A stretch of 64,000 bases of DNA from Hydractinia symbiolongicarpus (GCF_029227915.1 NC_079876.1:17732001-17796000), one strand, 5' to 3'. Positions 9,298 to 20,932 are shown, counted from the first letter of the stretch. Notes: generated by a model not told the origin, from the letters alone. Made by a program: numbers and translations.

Positions 9298-9502
9298 TGA
9301 CAGGATAATTGTTGGAGTTATTGCAGGTAAGGTACTTTCGCGATCAAAGTAAGGACATCTTTCGTATTATATGCATTTCCCTAATGTCTTCACAACTTGA
9401 AAACATTAAGTGTCAAAAAAAATTTGTCCTCCTAATCATCTTTTAAGTAGGAACCACAAGGACTGAATTTAATAGACTAGAACATGAAATCTAACAGCCA
9501 AA

Positions 9503-9574
9503 TGCGTCGGCCGGGAATCGAACCCGGATCTATTGCTCGGAATGCAACAATACTAACCTTTACACCACCGACGC
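9503..9574 (-). tRNA. tRNA-Gly(UCC), A32/G37 variant
   Basis: All stems pair; loop ATTCCGA keeps UCC. Confidence 0.75.
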
Positions 9575-9779
9575 TGACAGCATAATTGTTGCAGTTGTGA
9601 CAGGTAAGGTACTTTCGCGATCAAAATAAGGGAATCTTTCGTATTATATGCATTTCCCTTGCGTATTCACAACTTGAAAACATTAAGTGTCAAAAAAAAA
9701 TTATCCTCCTAATCATCTTTTAAGTAGGAACCACAAGAACTGAATTTAATAGACTAGAACATGAAATCTAGCGGCCAAA

Positions 9780-9851
9780 TGTGTCGGCCGGGAATCGAAC
9801 CCGGATCTATTGCTCGGAAGGCAACAATAGTAACCTTTACACCACTGCCGC
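9780..9851 (-). pseudogene. tRNA-Gly(UCC)-like
   Basis: A71, acceptor GCGGCAG and a weak D stem. Confidence 0.7.
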
Positions 9852-10056
9852 TGACAGCATAATTGTTGGAGTTGTGACAGGTAAGGTACTTTCGCGATCA
9901 AAATAAGGGTATCTTTCGTATTATATGCATTTCCTTTGTGTCTTTGCAACTTGAAAACATTAGTTGGCAAAAACAAGTTGCCCTCCTAATCATCTTCAAA
10001 GGAGAACCCACCCGTACAGAATTTAATAGACTAGAACATCATATCTAGCAGCCAAA

Positions 10057-10127
10057 TGCGTCAACTGGGAAGTGAACCAGGATCTATTGCTTGGAAGACA
10101 AAAATGTTAACTTTACACCACCGACGC
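10057..10127 (-). pseudogene. tRNA-Gly-like, class P, 71 nt
   Basis: One D-loop base missing. Confidence 0.75.
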
Positions 10128-10332
10128 TGACAGCATAATTGTTGGAGTTGTGACAGGTAAGGTACTTTCGCGATCAAAATAAGGGAATCTTTCGTATTAT
10201 ATGCATTTCCCTTGTGTATTCACAACTTGAAAACATTAAGTGTCAAAAAAAATTAATCCTCCTAATCATCTTCAAAGGAGAACCCACACGTACAGAATTT
10301 AATAGACTAGAACATCAAACCTAGCAGCCAAA

Positions 10333-10404
10333 TGCGTCAACTGGGAAGTGAACCCGGATCTATTGCTTGGAAGGCAACAATGCTAACCTTTACACCACCG
10401 ACGC
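10333..10404 (-). pseudogene. tRNA-Gly(UCC)-like, class H
   Basis: Normal acceptor 5' strand and anticodon arm with a P-type T loop. The antisense splice donor of this unit is lost (GCTAAGG). Confidence 0.65.
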
Positions 10405-10609
10405 TGACAGAAGAATTGTTGGAGTTATTACAGCTAAGGTACTTTCGCGATCAAAATAATGGAATCTTTCGTATTATATGCATTTCCCCTGTGTCTTCAC
10501 AACTTGAAAATATTAGTTGGCAAAAACAAGGTGCCCTCCTAATCATTTTCAAATGAGAACCCACCCGTACAGAATTTAATAGACTAGAACTTGAAATCTC
10601 AAAGCCAAA

Positions 10610-10681
10610 TGCGTCGGCCGGGAATCAAACCCGGACCTATTGCTCGGAAGGCAACAATAGTAACCTTTACACCACTGATGC
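10610..10681 (-). pseudogene. tRNA-Gly(UCC)-like
   Basis: As 8949. Confidence 0.7.
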
Positions 10682-10886
10682 TGACAGCATAATTGTTGGA
10701 GTTCTGACAGGTAAAGTACTTTCGCGATCAAAATAAGGGAATCTTTCGTATTATATGCATTTCCTTTGTGTCTTTACAACTTGAAAACATTAGTTGGCAA
10801 AAACAAGTTGCCCTCCTAATCATCTTCAAAGGAAAACCCACCCGTACAGAATTTAATAGACTAGAACATCATATCTAGCAGCCAAA

Positions 10887-10958
10887 TGCGTCAACTGGGA
10901 AGTGAACCAGGATCTATTGCTTGGAAGACAAAAATGTTAACTTTTACACCACCGACGC
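10887..10958 (-). pseudogene. tRNA-Gly-like, class P
   Basis: Typical class P. Confidence 0.7.
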
Positions 10959-11163
10959 TGACAGCAGAGTTGTTGGAGGTATTGCAGGTAAGGCACTTTA
11001 GCGATCAAAATAAGGGCTTCTTTCGTATTATATGCATTTCCCTTGTGTCTTCACAACTTGAAAACATTAACTGTCCAAAAAAATTTGCCCTCCTAATCTC
11101 TTTCAAAGTAGAAACCACACGAACGGAATTTAATAGACTAGAACATGTAATCTAGCAGCCAAA

Positions 11164-11235
11164 TGCGTCGGCCGGGAATCAAACCCGGATCTATTGCTTG
11201 GAAGGCAACAATGCTAACCTTTACACCACCGACGC
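11164..11235 (-). tRNA. tRNA-Gly(UCC), T56 variant
   Basis: All stems pair, but the T loop reads TTTGATT, losing invariant C56. Confidence 0.65.
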
Positions 11236-11440
11236 TGACAGGATAATTCTTGGAGTTATTGCAGGTAAGGTACTTTCGCGATCAAAGTAAGGACATCTTT
11301 CGTATTATATGCATTTCCCTAATGTCTTCACAACTTGAAAACATTAAGTGTCAAAAAAAATTTGTCCTCCTAATCATCTTTTAAGTAGGAACCACAAGGA
11401 CTGAATTTAATAGACTAGAACATGAAATCTAACAGCCAAA

Positions 11441-11512
11441 TGCGTCGGCCGGGAATCGAACCCGGATCTATTGCTCGGAATGCAACAATACTAACCTTTA
11501 CACCACCGACGC
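11441..11512 (-). tRNA. tRNA-Gly(UCC), A32/G37 variant
   Basis: 1938-bp duplicate of 9503. Confidence 0.75.
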
Positions 11513-11717
11513 TGACAGCATAATTGTTGCAGTTGTGACAGGTAAGGTACTTTCGCGATCAAAATAAGGGAATCTTTCGTATTATATGCATTTCCCTTGC
11601 GTATTCACAACTTGAAAACATTAAGTTACAAAAAAAAATTATCCTCCTAATCATCTTTTAAGTAGGAACCACAAGAACTGAATTTAATAGACTAGAACAT
11701 GAAATCTAGCGGCCAAA

Positions 11718-11789
11718 TGTGTCGGCCAGGAATCGAACCCGGATCTATTGCTCGGAAGGCAACAATAGTAACCTTTACACCACTGACGC
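11718..11789 (-). pseudogene. tRNA-Gly(UCC)-like
   Basis: A71 and A6 mismatches; T63 wobbles with G51. Duplicate of 9780. Confidence 0.7.
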
Positions 11790-11994
11790 TGACAGCATAA
11801 TTGTTGGAGTTGTGACAGGTAAGGTACTTTCGCGATCAAAATAAGGGAATCTTTCGTATTATATGCATTTCCTTTGTGTCTTCGCAACTTGAAAACATTA
11901 GTTGGCAAAAACAAGTTGCCCTCCTAATCATCTTCAAAGGAGAACCCACCCGTACAGAATTTAATAGACTAGAACATCATATCTAGCAGCCAAA

Positions 11995-12065
11995 TGCGTC
12001 AACTGGGAAGTGAACCAGGATCTATTGCTTGGAAGACAAAAATGTTAACTTTACACCACCGACGC
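11995..12065 (-). pseudogene. tRNA-Gly-like, class P, 71 nt
   Basis: Duplicate of 10057. Confidence 0.75.
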
Positions 12066-12270
12066 TGACAGCATAATTGTTGGAGTTGTGACAGGTAAGG
12101 TACTTTCGCGATCAAAATAAGGGAATCTTTCGTATTATATGCATTTCCCTTGTGTATTCACAACTTGAAAACATTAAGTGTCAAAAAAAATTAATCCTCC
12201 TAATCATCTTCAAAGGAGAACCCACACGTACAGAATTTAATAGACTAGAACATCAAACCTAGCAGCTAAA

Positions 12271-12342
12271 TGCGTCAACTGGGAAGTGAACCCGGATCTA
12301 TTGCTTGGAAGGCAACAATGCTAACCTTTACACCACCGACGC
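12271..12342 (-). pseudogene. tRNA-Gly(UCC)-like, class H
   Basis: Duplicate of 10333. Confidence 0.65.
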
Positions 12343-12547
12343 TGACAGAAGAATTGTTGGAGTTATTACAGCTAAGGTACTTTCGCGATCAAAATAATGG
12401 AATCTTTCGTATTATATGCATTTCCCCTGTGTCTTCACAACTTGAAAATATTAGTTGGCAAAAACAAGTTGCCCTCTTAATCATCTTCAAATGAGAACCC
12501 ACCCGTACAGAATTTAATAGACTAGAACATGAAATCTAAAAGCCAAA

Positions 12548-12619
12548 TGCGTCGGCCGGGAATCAAACCCGGACCTATTGCTCGGAAGGCAACAATAGTA
12601 ACCTTTACACCACTGATGC
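12548..12619 (-). pseudogene. tRNA-Gly(UCC)-like
   Basis: Duplicate of 10610. Confidence 0.7.
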
Positions 12620-12824
12620 TGACAGCATAATTGTTGGAGTTCTGACAGGTAAAGTACTTTCGCGATCAAAATAAGGGAATCTTTCGTATTATATGCATTT
12701 CCTTTGTGTCTTTACAACTTGAAAACATTAGTTGGCAAAAACAAGTTGCCCTCCTAATCATCTTCAAAGGAAAACCCACCCGTACAGAATTTAATAGACT
12801 AGAACATCATATCTAGCAGCCAAA

Positions 12825-12896
12825 TGCGTCAACTGGGAAGTGAACCAGGATCTATTGCTTGGAAGACAAAAATGTTAACTTTTACGCCACCGACGC
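12825..12896 (-). pseudogene. tRNA-Gly-like, class P
   Basis: Duplicate of 10887; T13 is C here. Confidence 0.7.
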
Positions 12897-13101
12897 TGAC
12901 AGCAGAGTTGTTGGAGGTATTGCAGGTAAGGCACTTTCGCGATCAAAATAAGGGCTTCATTCGTATTATATGCATTTCCCTTGTGTCTTCACAACTTGAA
13001 AACATTAACTGTCCAAAAAAATTTGCCCTCCTAATCTCTTTCAAAGTAGAAACCACACGAACGGAATTTAATAGACTAGAACATGTAATCTAGCAGCCAA
13101 A

Positions 13102-13173
13102 TGCGTCGGCCGGGAATCAAACCCGGATCTATTGCTTGGAAGGCAACAATGCTAACCTTTACACCACCGACGC
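13102..13173 (-). tRNA. tRNA-Gly(UCC), T56 variant
   Basis: Duplicate of 11164; stems pair. Confidence 0.65.
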
Positions 13174-13378
13174 TGACAGGATAATTGTTGGAGTTATTGC
13201 AGGTAAGGTACTTTCGCGATCAAAGTAAGGACATCTTTCGTATTATATGCATTTCCCTAATGTCTTCACAACTTGAAAACATTAAGTGTCAAAAAAAATT
13301 TGTCCTCCTAATCATCTTTTAAGTAGGAACCACAAGGACTGAATTTAATAGACTAGAACATGAAATCTAACAGCCAAA

Positions 13379-13450
13379 TGCGTCGGCCGGGAATCGAACC
13401 CGGATCTATTGCTCGGAATGCAACAATACTAACCTTTACACCACCGACGC
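13379..13450 (-). tRNA. tRNA-Gly(UCC), A32/G37 variant
   Basis: Third member of the 9503 series; stems pair. Confidence 0.75.
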
Positions 13451-13655
13451 TGACAGCATAATTGTTGCAGTTGTGACAGGTAAGGTACTTTCGCGATCAA
13501 AATAAGGGAATCTTTCGTATTATATGCATTTCCTTTGTGTCTTCGCAACTTGAAAACATTAGTTGGCAAAAACAAGTTGCCCTCCTAATCATCTTCAAAG
13601 GAGAACCCACCCGTACAGAATTTAATAGACTAGAACATCATATCTAGCAGCCAAA

Positions 13656-13727
13656 TGCGTCAACTGGGAAGTGAACCAGGATCTATTGCTTGGAAGACAA
13701 AAATGTTAACTTTTACACCACCGACGC
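13656..13727 (-). pseudogene. tRNA-Gly-like, class P
   Basis: Typical class P. Confidence 0.7.
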
Positions 13728-13932
13728 TGACAGAAGAATTGTTGGAGTTATTACAGGTAAGGTACTTTCGCGATTAAAATAAGGACATCTTACGTATTAT
13801 ATGCATTTCCCTTGTGTCTTCACAACTTGAAAACATTAGTTGGCAAAAACAAGTTGCCCTCCTAATCATCTTCAAAGGAGAACCCACACGTACAGAATTT
13901 AATAGACTAGAACATCATATCTAGCAGCGAAA

Positions 13933-14004
13933 TGCGTCAACTGGGAAGTGAACCAGGATCTATTGCTTGGAAGATAAAAATATCAACTTTTAAACCACCG
14001 ACGC
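13933..14004 (-). pseudogene. tRNA-Gly-like, class P
   Basis: A box further changed (AAACC where ACACC is normal on this strand). Confidence 0.72.
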
Positions 14005-14209
14005 TGACAGCAGAATTGTTGGAGGTATTGCAGGTAAGGCACTTTCGCGATCAAAATAAGGGCATCCTTCGTATTATATGCATTTCCCTTGTGTCTTCAC
14101 AACTTGAAAGCATTAACTGTCCAAACAAAATTTGCCCTGCTAATCACCTTCAAGGTAGAAACGACACGTACTGAATTTAATAGACTAGAACATGTAATCT
14201 AGCAGCGAA

Positions 14210-14281
14210 TGCGTCGGCCGGGAATCGAACCTGGATCTATTGCTTGGAAGGCAACAATGCTAACCTTTACACCACCGACGC
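14210..14281 (-). tRNA. tRNA-Gly(UCC), one mismatch
   Basis: A51 faces C63; otherwise canonical. Confidence 0.75.
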
Positions 14282-14486
14282 TGACAGAACAATTGTTGGA
14301 GTTATTACAGGTAAGGTACTTTTGCGATCAAAATAAGGGCATCTTTAGTATTATATGCATTTCTCTTGTGTCTTCACAACTTGAAAACATTAAGTTTCAA
14401 AAAAAAATTGTCTTCCTAATCATCATTTAAGTAGGAACCACAAGAACTGAATTTAATAGACTAGAACATGAAATCTAACAGCCAAA

Positions 14487-14558
14487 TGCGTCGGCCGGGA
14501 ATCGAACCCGGATCTATTGCTCGGAATGCAACAATACTAACCTTTACACCACCGAAGC
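14487..14558 (-). tRNA. tRNA-Gly(UCC), one mismatch
   Basis: A32/G37 loop; T3 faces C70 in the acceptor. Confidence 0.6.
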
Positions 14559-14762
14559 TGACAGCATAATTGCTGCAGTTGTGACAGGTAAGGTACTTTC
14601 GCGATCAAAATAAGGGAATCTTTCGTATTATATGCATTTTTCTTGCGTATTCACAACTTGAAAACATTAAGTGTCAATAAAAATTATCCTCCTAATCATC
14701 TTTTAAGTAGAAACCACAAGAACTGAATTTAATAGACTAGAACATGAAATCTAGCGGCCAAA

Positions 14763-14834
14763 TGTGTCGGCCGGGAATCGAACCCGGATCTATTGCTTGG
14801 AAGGCAACAATGTCAACCTTTACACCACCGACGC
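14763..14834 (-). tRNA. tRNA-Gly(UCC), A71
   Basis: A71 opposite C2 is the only mismatch. Confidence 0.65.
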
Positions 14835-15039
14835 TGACAGCAGAATTGTTGGAGTTATGACAGGTAAGCTACTTTCGCTATCAAAATAAGGGTATCTTAC
14901 GTATTATATGCATTTCCCTTCTGTCTTCACAACTTGAAAACATTAGTTGGCAAAATCAAGTTGCCCTCCTAATCATCTTCTGAGGAGAACCCACACGTAC
15001 AGAATTTAATAGACTAGAACATGAAATCTAACATCCAAA

Positions 15040-15111
15040 TGCGTCGGCCGGGAATCGAACCCGGATCTATTGCTCGGAATGCAACAATACTAACCTTTGC
15101 ACCACCGACGC
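15040..15111 (-). tRNA. tRNA-Gly(UCC), A32/G37 variant
   Basis: All stems pair; C13 forms a true pair with G22. Confidence 0.78.
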
Positions 15112-15317
15112 TGACAGCATATTTGTTGGAGTTGTGACAGGTAAGGTACTTTCGCGATCAAAATAAGGGAATCTTTCGTATTACATGCATTTCCCTTGTG
15201 TATTCACAACTTGAAAGCATTAACTGTCCAAAAAAAAATTGCCCTGCTAATCACCTTCAAGGTAGAAACGACACGTACTGAATTTAATAGACTAGAACAT
15301 GAAATCTAGCGGCCAAA

Positions 15318-15389
15318 TGTGTCTGCCAAGAATCGAACCCGGATCTATTGCTTGGAAGGCAACAGTGTCAACCTTTACACCACCGACGC
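15318..15389 (-). pseudogene. tRNA-Gly(UCC)-like
   Basis: A67 and A71 break the acceptor; T stem held by G-U pairs. Confidence 0.65.
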
Positions 15390-15593
15390 TGACAGAAGAA
15401 TTGTTGGAGTTATTACAGGTAAGGTACCTTCGCGATCAAAATAAGGGGATCTTACGTATTATATGCATTTCCCTTGTGTCTTCACAACTTGAAAACATTA
15501 GTTGGCAAAAACAAGTTGCCCTCCTAATCATCTTCAAAGGAGAACCCACACGTAGGTATATAATAGACTAGAACATCATATCTAGCAGCCAAA

Positions 15594-15665
15594 TGCGTCA
15601 ACTGCGAAGTGAACCAGGATCTATTGCTTGGAAGACAAAAATGTTAACTTTTACACCACCGACGC
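15594..15665 (-). pseudogene. tRNA-Gly-like, class P
   Basis: Head of a six-unit module seen five times in the window. Confidence 0.7.
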
Positions 15666-15871
15666 TGACAGCAGAATTGTTGGGGGTATTGCAGGTAAGG
15701 AACTTTTGCGATCAAAATAAGGGCATCCTTCGTATTATATGCATTTCCCTTGTGTCTTCACAACTTGAAAGCATTAACTGTCCAAACAAAATTTGCCCTG
15801 CTAATCACCTTCAAGGTAGAAACGACACGTACTGAATTTAATAGACTGGAACATGTAATCTAGCAGCGAAA

Positions 15872-15943
15872 TGCGTCGGCCGGGAATCGAACCCAGATCT
15901 ATTGCTCCGAATGCAGCAATACTAACCCTTACACCACCGACGC
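15872..15943 (-). tRNA. tRNA, Gly body with Arg anticodon UCG
   Basis: Loop ATTCGGA gives UCG (arginine CGA). Acceptor, D and T stems pair; C28 faces A42. Confidence 0.6.
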
Positions 15944-16148
15944 TGACAGCATAATTGTTGGAGTTGTGACAGGTAAGGTACTTTCGCGATCAAAATAAGG
16001 GAATCTTTCGTATTATATGCACTTCCCTTGTGTATTCACAAGTTGAAAACATTAAGTGTCAAAAAAAATTTATCCTCCTAATCATCTTTTATGTAGGAAC
16101 CACAAGAACTGAATTTAATAGACTAGAACATGCAATCTAGCAGCCAAA

Positions 16149-16220
16149 TGCGTCGGCTGGGAATCGAACCCGGATCAATTGCTTGGAAGGCAACAATGCT
16201 AACCTTTACACCACCGACGC
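16149..16220 (-). tRNA. tRNA-Gly(UCC), A64
   Basis: A64 facing C50 is the only mismatch; T44 in the variable loop. Confidence 0.7.
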
Positions 16221-16425
16221 TGACAGGATAAGTGTTGGAGTTATGACAGGTAAGGTACTTTCGCGATCAAAATAAGGGCATCTCACGTATTATATGCATT
16301 TCCCTTGTGTCTTCACAACTTGAAAACATTAGTTGGCAAAAACAAGTTGCCCTCCTAATCATCTTCAAAGGAGAACCCACACGTACAGAACTTAATAGAC
16401 TAGAACATCATATCTAGCAGCCAAA

Positions 16426-16497
16426 TGCGTCAACTGGGAAGTGAATCAGGATCTATTGCTTGGAAGACAAAAATTTTAACTTTTACACCACCGACGC
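16426..16497 (-). pseudogene. tRNA-Gly-like, class P
   Basis: Typical class P. Confidence 0.7.
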
Positions 16498-16703
16498 TGA
16501 CAGCAGAATTGTTGGAGGTATCGCAGGTAAGGAACTTTTGCGATCAAAAAAAGGGCATCCTTCGTATTATATGCATTTCCCTTGTGTGTTCACAACTTGA
16601 AAGCATTAATTGTCCAAACAAACTTTGCCCTGCTAATCACCTTCAAAGTAGAAACGACACGTACTGAATTTAATAGACTAGAACATGTAATCTAGTAGCG
16701 AAA

Positions 16704-16775
16704 TGCGTCGGCCGGGAGTCGAACCCGGATCTATTGCTTGGAAGGCAACAATGCTAACCTTTACACCACTGACGC
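16704..16775 (-). tRNA. tRNA-Gly(UCC), A6
   Basis: A6 facing C67 is the only mismatch; T loop TTCGACT. Confidence 0.72.
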
Positions 16776-16980
16776 TGACAGAAGAAATGTTGAAGTTATT
16801 ACAGGTAAGGTACTTTCGCGATCAAAATAAGGGAATCTTTCGTATTATATGCATTTCCCTTGTGTCTTCACAACTTGAAAACATTAGTTGGCAAAAACAA
16901 GTTGCCCTCCTAGTCATCTTCAAAGGAGAACCCACACGTACAGAATTTAATAGACTAGAACATCATATCTAGCAGCCAAA

Positions 16981-17052
16981 TGCGTCAACTGGGAAGTGAA
17001 TCAGGATCTATTGCTTGGAAGACAAAAATGTTAACTTTTACACCAGCGACAC
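16981..17052 (-). pseudogene. tRNA-Gly-like, class P
   Basis: Acceptor 5' strand GTGTCGC adds a mismatch at 7-66. Confidence 0.72.
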
Positions 17053-17258
17053 TGACAGCAGAATTGTTGGAGGTATTGCAGGTAAGGAAGTTTTGCGATC
17101 AAAAAAAGGGCATCCTTCGTATTATATGCATTTCCCTTGTGTGTTCACAACTTGAAAGCATTAACTGTCCAAACAAAATTTGCCCTGCTAATCACCTTCA
17201 AGGTAGAAACGACACGTACTGAATTTAATAGACTAGAACATGTAATCTAGTAGCGAAA

Positions 17259-17330
17259 TGCGTCGGCCGGGAGTCGAACCCGGATCTATTGCTTGGAAGG
17301 CAACAATGCTAACCTTTACACCACCGACGC
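17259..17330 (-). tRNA. tRNA-Gly(UCC), sound
   Basis: All stems pair; T loop TTCGACT still fits the B box. Confidence 0.93.
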
Positions 17331-17535
17331 TGACAGGATAAGTGTTGGAGTTATGACAGGTAAGGTACTTTCGCGATCAAAATAAGGGCATCTCACGTAT
17401 TATATGCATTTCCCTTGTGTCTTCACAACTTGAAAACATTAGTTGGCAAAAACAAGTTGCCCTCCTAATCATCTTCAAAGGAGAACCCACACGTACAGAA
17501 CTTAATAGACTAGAACATCATATCTAGCAGCCAAA

Positions 17536-17607
17536 TGCGTCAACTGGGAAGTGAATCAGGATCTATTGCTTGGAAGACAAAAATTTTAACTTTTACACCA
17601 CCGACGC
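17536..17607 (-). pseudogene. tRNA-Gly-like, class P
   Basis: 1110-bp duplicate of 16426. Confidence 0.7.
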
Positions 17608-17813
17608 TGACAGCAGAATTGTTGGAGGTATCGCAGGTAAGGAACTTTTGCGATCAAAAAAAGGGCATCCTTCGTATTATATGCATTTCCCTTGTGTGTT
17701 CACAACTTGAAAGCATTAATTGTCCAAACAAACTTTGCCCTGCTAATCACCTTCAAAGTAGAAACGACACGTACTGAATTTAATAGACTAGAACATGTAA
17801 TCTAGTAGCGAAA

Positions 17814-17885
17814 TGCGTCGGCCGGGAGTCGAACCCGGATCTATTGCTTGGAAGGCAACAATGCTAACCTTTACACCACTGACGC
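17814..17885 (-). tRNA. tRNA-Gly(UCC), A6
   Basis: 1110-bp duplicate of 16704. Confidence 0.72.
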
Positions 17886-18090
17886 TGACAGAAGAAATGT
17901 TGAAGTTATTACAGGTAAGGTACTTTCGCGATCAAAATAAGGGAATCTTTCGTATTATATGCATTTCCCTTGTGTCTTCACAACTTGAAAACATTAGTTG
18001 GCAAAAACAAGTTGCCCTCCTAGTCATCTTCAAAGGAGAACCCACACGTACAGAATTTAATAGACTAGAACATCATATCTAGCAGCCAAA

Positions 18091-18162
18091 TGCGTCAACT
18101 GGGAAGTGAATCAGGATCTATTGCTTGGAAGACAAAAATGTTAACTTTTACACCAGCGACAC
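18091..18162 (-). pseudogene. tRNA-Gly-like, class P
   Basis: 1110-bp duplicate of 16981. Confidence 0.72.
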
Positions 18163-18368
18163 TGACAGCAGAATTGTTGGAGGTATTGCAGGTAAGGAAG
18201 TTTTGCGATCAAAAAAAGGGCATCCTTCGTATTATATGCATTTCCCTTGTGTGTTCACAACTTGAAAGCATTAACTGTCCAAACAAAATTTGCCCTGCTA
18301 ATCACCTTCAAGGTAGAAACGACACGTACTGAATTTAATAGACTAGAACATGTAATCTAGTAGCGAAA

Positions 18369-18440
18369 TGCGTCGGCCGGGAGTCGAACCCGGATCTATT
18401 GCTTGGAAGGCAACAATGCTAACCTTTACACCACTGACGC
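18369..18440 (-). tRNA. tRNA-Gly(UCC), A6
   Basis: Single acceptor mismatch; first unit of the 1385-bp module. Confidence 0.72.
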
Positions 18441-18645
18441 TGACAGCATAATTGTTGGAGTTGTGACAGGTAAGGCACTTTCGCGATCAAAATAAGGGTA
18501 TCTTTCGTATTATATGCATTTCCTTTGTGTCTTCGCAACTTGAAAACATTAGTTGGCAAAAACAAGTTGCCCTCCTAATCATCTTCAAAGGAGAACCCAC
18601 CCGTACAGAATTTAATAGACTAGAACATCATATCTAGCAGCCAAA

Positions 18646-18716
18646 TGCGTCAACTGGGAAGTGAACCAGGATCTATTGCTTGGAAGACAAAAATGTTAAC
18701 TTTACACCACCGACGC
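18646..18716 (-). pseudogene. tRNA-Gly-like, class P, 71 nt
   Basis: D loop one base short. Confidence 0.75.
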
Positions 18717-18921
18717 TGACAGCATAATTGTTGGAGTTGTGACAGGTAAGGTACTTTCGCGATCAAAATAAGGGAATCTTTCGTATTACATGCATTTCCC
18801 TTGTGTATTCACAACTTGAAAACATTAAGTGTCAAAAAAAATTAATCCTCCTAATCATCTTCAAAGGAGAACCCACACGTACAGAATTTAATAGACTAGA
18901 ACATCAAACCTAGCAGCCAAA

Positions 18922-18993
18922 TGCGTCAACTGGGAAGTGAACCCGGATCTATTGCTTGGAAGGCAACAATGCTAACCTTTACACCACCGACGC
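18922..18993 (-). pseudogene. tRNA-Gly(UCC)-like, class H
   Basis: Normal body with a P-type T loop. Confidence 0.65.
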
Positions 18994-19199
18994 TGACAGC
19001 ATATTTGTTGGAGTTGTGACAGGTAAGGTACTTTCGCGATCAAAATAAGGGAATCTTTCGTATTACATGCATTTCCCTTGTGTATTCACAACTTGAAAGC
19101 ATTAACTGTCCAAAAAAAAATTGCCCTGCTAATCACCTTCAAGGTAGAAACGACACGTACTGAATTTAATAGACTAGAACATGAAATCTAGCGGCCAAA

Positions 19200-19271
19200 T
19201 GTGTCTGCCAAGAATCGAACCCGGATCTATTGCTTGGAAGGCAACAGTGTCAACCCTTACACCACCGACGC
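19200..19271 (-). pseudogene. tRNA-Gly(UCC)-like
   Basis: Same lineage as 15318. Confidence 0.65.
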
Positions 19272-19475
19272 TGACAGAAGAATTGTTGGAGTTATTACAG
19301 GTAAGGTACCTTCGCGATCAAAATAAGGGGATCTTACGTATTATATGCATTTCCCTTGTGTCTTCACAACTTGAAAACATTAGTTGGCAAAAACAAGTTG
19401 CCCTCCTAATCATCTTCAAAGGAGAACCCACACGTAGGTATATAATAGACTAGAACATCATATCTAGCAGCCAAA

Positions 19476-19547
19476 TGCGTCAACTGCGAAGTGAACCAGG
19501 ATCTATTGCTTGGAAGACAAAAATGTTAACTTTTACACCACCGACGC
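19476..19547 (-). pseudogene. tRNA-Gly-like, class P
   Basis: Same lineage as 15594. Confidence 0.7.
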
Positions 19548-19753
19548 TGACAGCAGAATTGTTGGGGGTATTGCAGGTAAGGAACTTTTGCGATCAAAAA
19601 AAGGGCATCCTTCGTATTATATGCATTTCCCTTGTGTGTTCACAACTTGAAAGCATTAACTGTCCAAACAAAATTTGCCCTGCTAATCACCTTCAAGGTA
19701 GAAACGACACGTACTGAATTTAATAGACTAGAACATGTAATCTAGTAGCGAAA

Positions 19754-19825
19754 TGCGTCGGCCGGGAGTCGAACCCGGATCTATTGCTTGGAAGGCAACA
19801 ATGCTAACCTTTACACCACTGACGC
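19754..19825 (-). tRNA. tRNA-Gly(UCC), A6
   Basis: 1385-bp duplicate of 18369. Confidence 0.72.
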
Positions 19826-20030
19826 TGACAGCATAATTGTTGGAGTTGTGACAGGTAAGGCACTTTCGCGATCAAAATAAGGGTATCTTTCGTATTATAT
19901 GCATTTCCTTTGTGTCTTCGCAACTTGAAAACATTAGTTGGCAAAAACAAGTTGCCCTCCTAATCATCTTCAAAGGAGAACCCACCCGTACAGAATTTAA
20001 TAGACTAGAACATCATATCTAGCAGCCAAA

Positions 20031-20101
20031 TGCGTCAACTGGGAAGTGAACCAGGATCTATTGCTTGGAAGACAAAAATGTTAACTTTACACCACCGACG
20101 C
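20031..20101 (-). pseudogene. tRNA-Gly-like, class P, 71 nt
   Basis: 1385-bp duplicate of 18646. Confidence 0.75.
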
Positions 20102-20306
20102 TGACAGCATAATTGTTGGAGTTGTGACAGGTAAGGTACTTTCGCGATCAAAATAAGGGAATCTTTCGTATTACATGCATTTCCCTTGTGTATTCACAAC
20201 TTGAAAACATTAAGTGTCAAAAAAAATTAATCCTCCTAATCATCTTCAAAGGAGAACCCACACGTACAGAATTTAATAGACTAGAACATCAAACCTAGCA
20301 GCCAAA

Positions 20307-20378
20307 TGCGTCAACTGGGAAGTGAACCCGGATCTATTGCTTGGAAGGCAACAATGCTAACCTTTACACCACCGACGC
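20307..20378 (-). pseudogene. tRNA-Gly(UCC)-like, class H
   Basis: 1385-bp duplicate of 18922. Confidence 0.65.
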
Positions 20379-20584
20379 TGACAGCATATTTGTTGGAGTT
20401 GTGACAGGTAAGGTACTTTCGCGATCAAAATAAGGGAATCTTTCGTATTACATGCATTTCCCTTGTGTATTCACAACTTGAAAGCATTAACTGTCCAAAA
20501 AAAAATTGCCCTGCTAATCACCTTCAAGGTAGAAACGACACGTACTGAATTTAATAGACTAGAACATGAAATCTAGCGGCCAAA

Positions 20585-20656
20585 TGTGTCTGCCAAGAAT
20601 CGAACCCGGATCTATTGCTTGGAAGGCAACAGTGTCAACCCTTACACCACCGACGC
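20585..20656 (-). pseudogene. tRNA-Gly(UCC)-like
   Basis: 1385-bp duplicate of 19200. Confidence 0.65.
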
Positions 20657-20860
20657 TGACAGAAGAATTGTTGGAGTTATTACAGGTAAGGTACCTTCGC
20701 GATCAAAATAAGGGGATCTTACGTATTATATGCATTTCCCTTGTGTCTTCACAACTTGAAAACATTAGTTGGCAAAAACAAGTTGCCCTCCTAATCATCT
20801 TCAAAGGAGAACCCACACGTAGGTATATAATAGACTAGAACATCATATCTAGCAGCCAAA

Positions 20861-20932
20861 TGCGTCAACTGCGAAGTGAACCAGGATCTATTGCTTGGAA
20901 GACAAAAATGTTAACTTTTACACCACCGACGC
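20861..20932 (-). pseudogene. tRNA-Gly-like, class P
   Basis: Both the 1385-bp duplicate of 19476 and the 5267-bp duplicate of 15594. Confidence 0.7.

Larger units (their letters stand above)
9503..13378 (-). repeat. 1938-bp higher-order repeat, two copies
   Basis: Seven consecutive units recur at +1938 (9503 to 11441 through 11164 to 13102), including the 71-nt class P copy. Confidence 0.92.
16200..18368 (-). repeat. 1110-bp higher-order repeat
   Basis: Four-unit block in near-identical tandem: loci 16426, 16704, 16981 match 17536, 17814, 18091. Confidence 0.92.
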
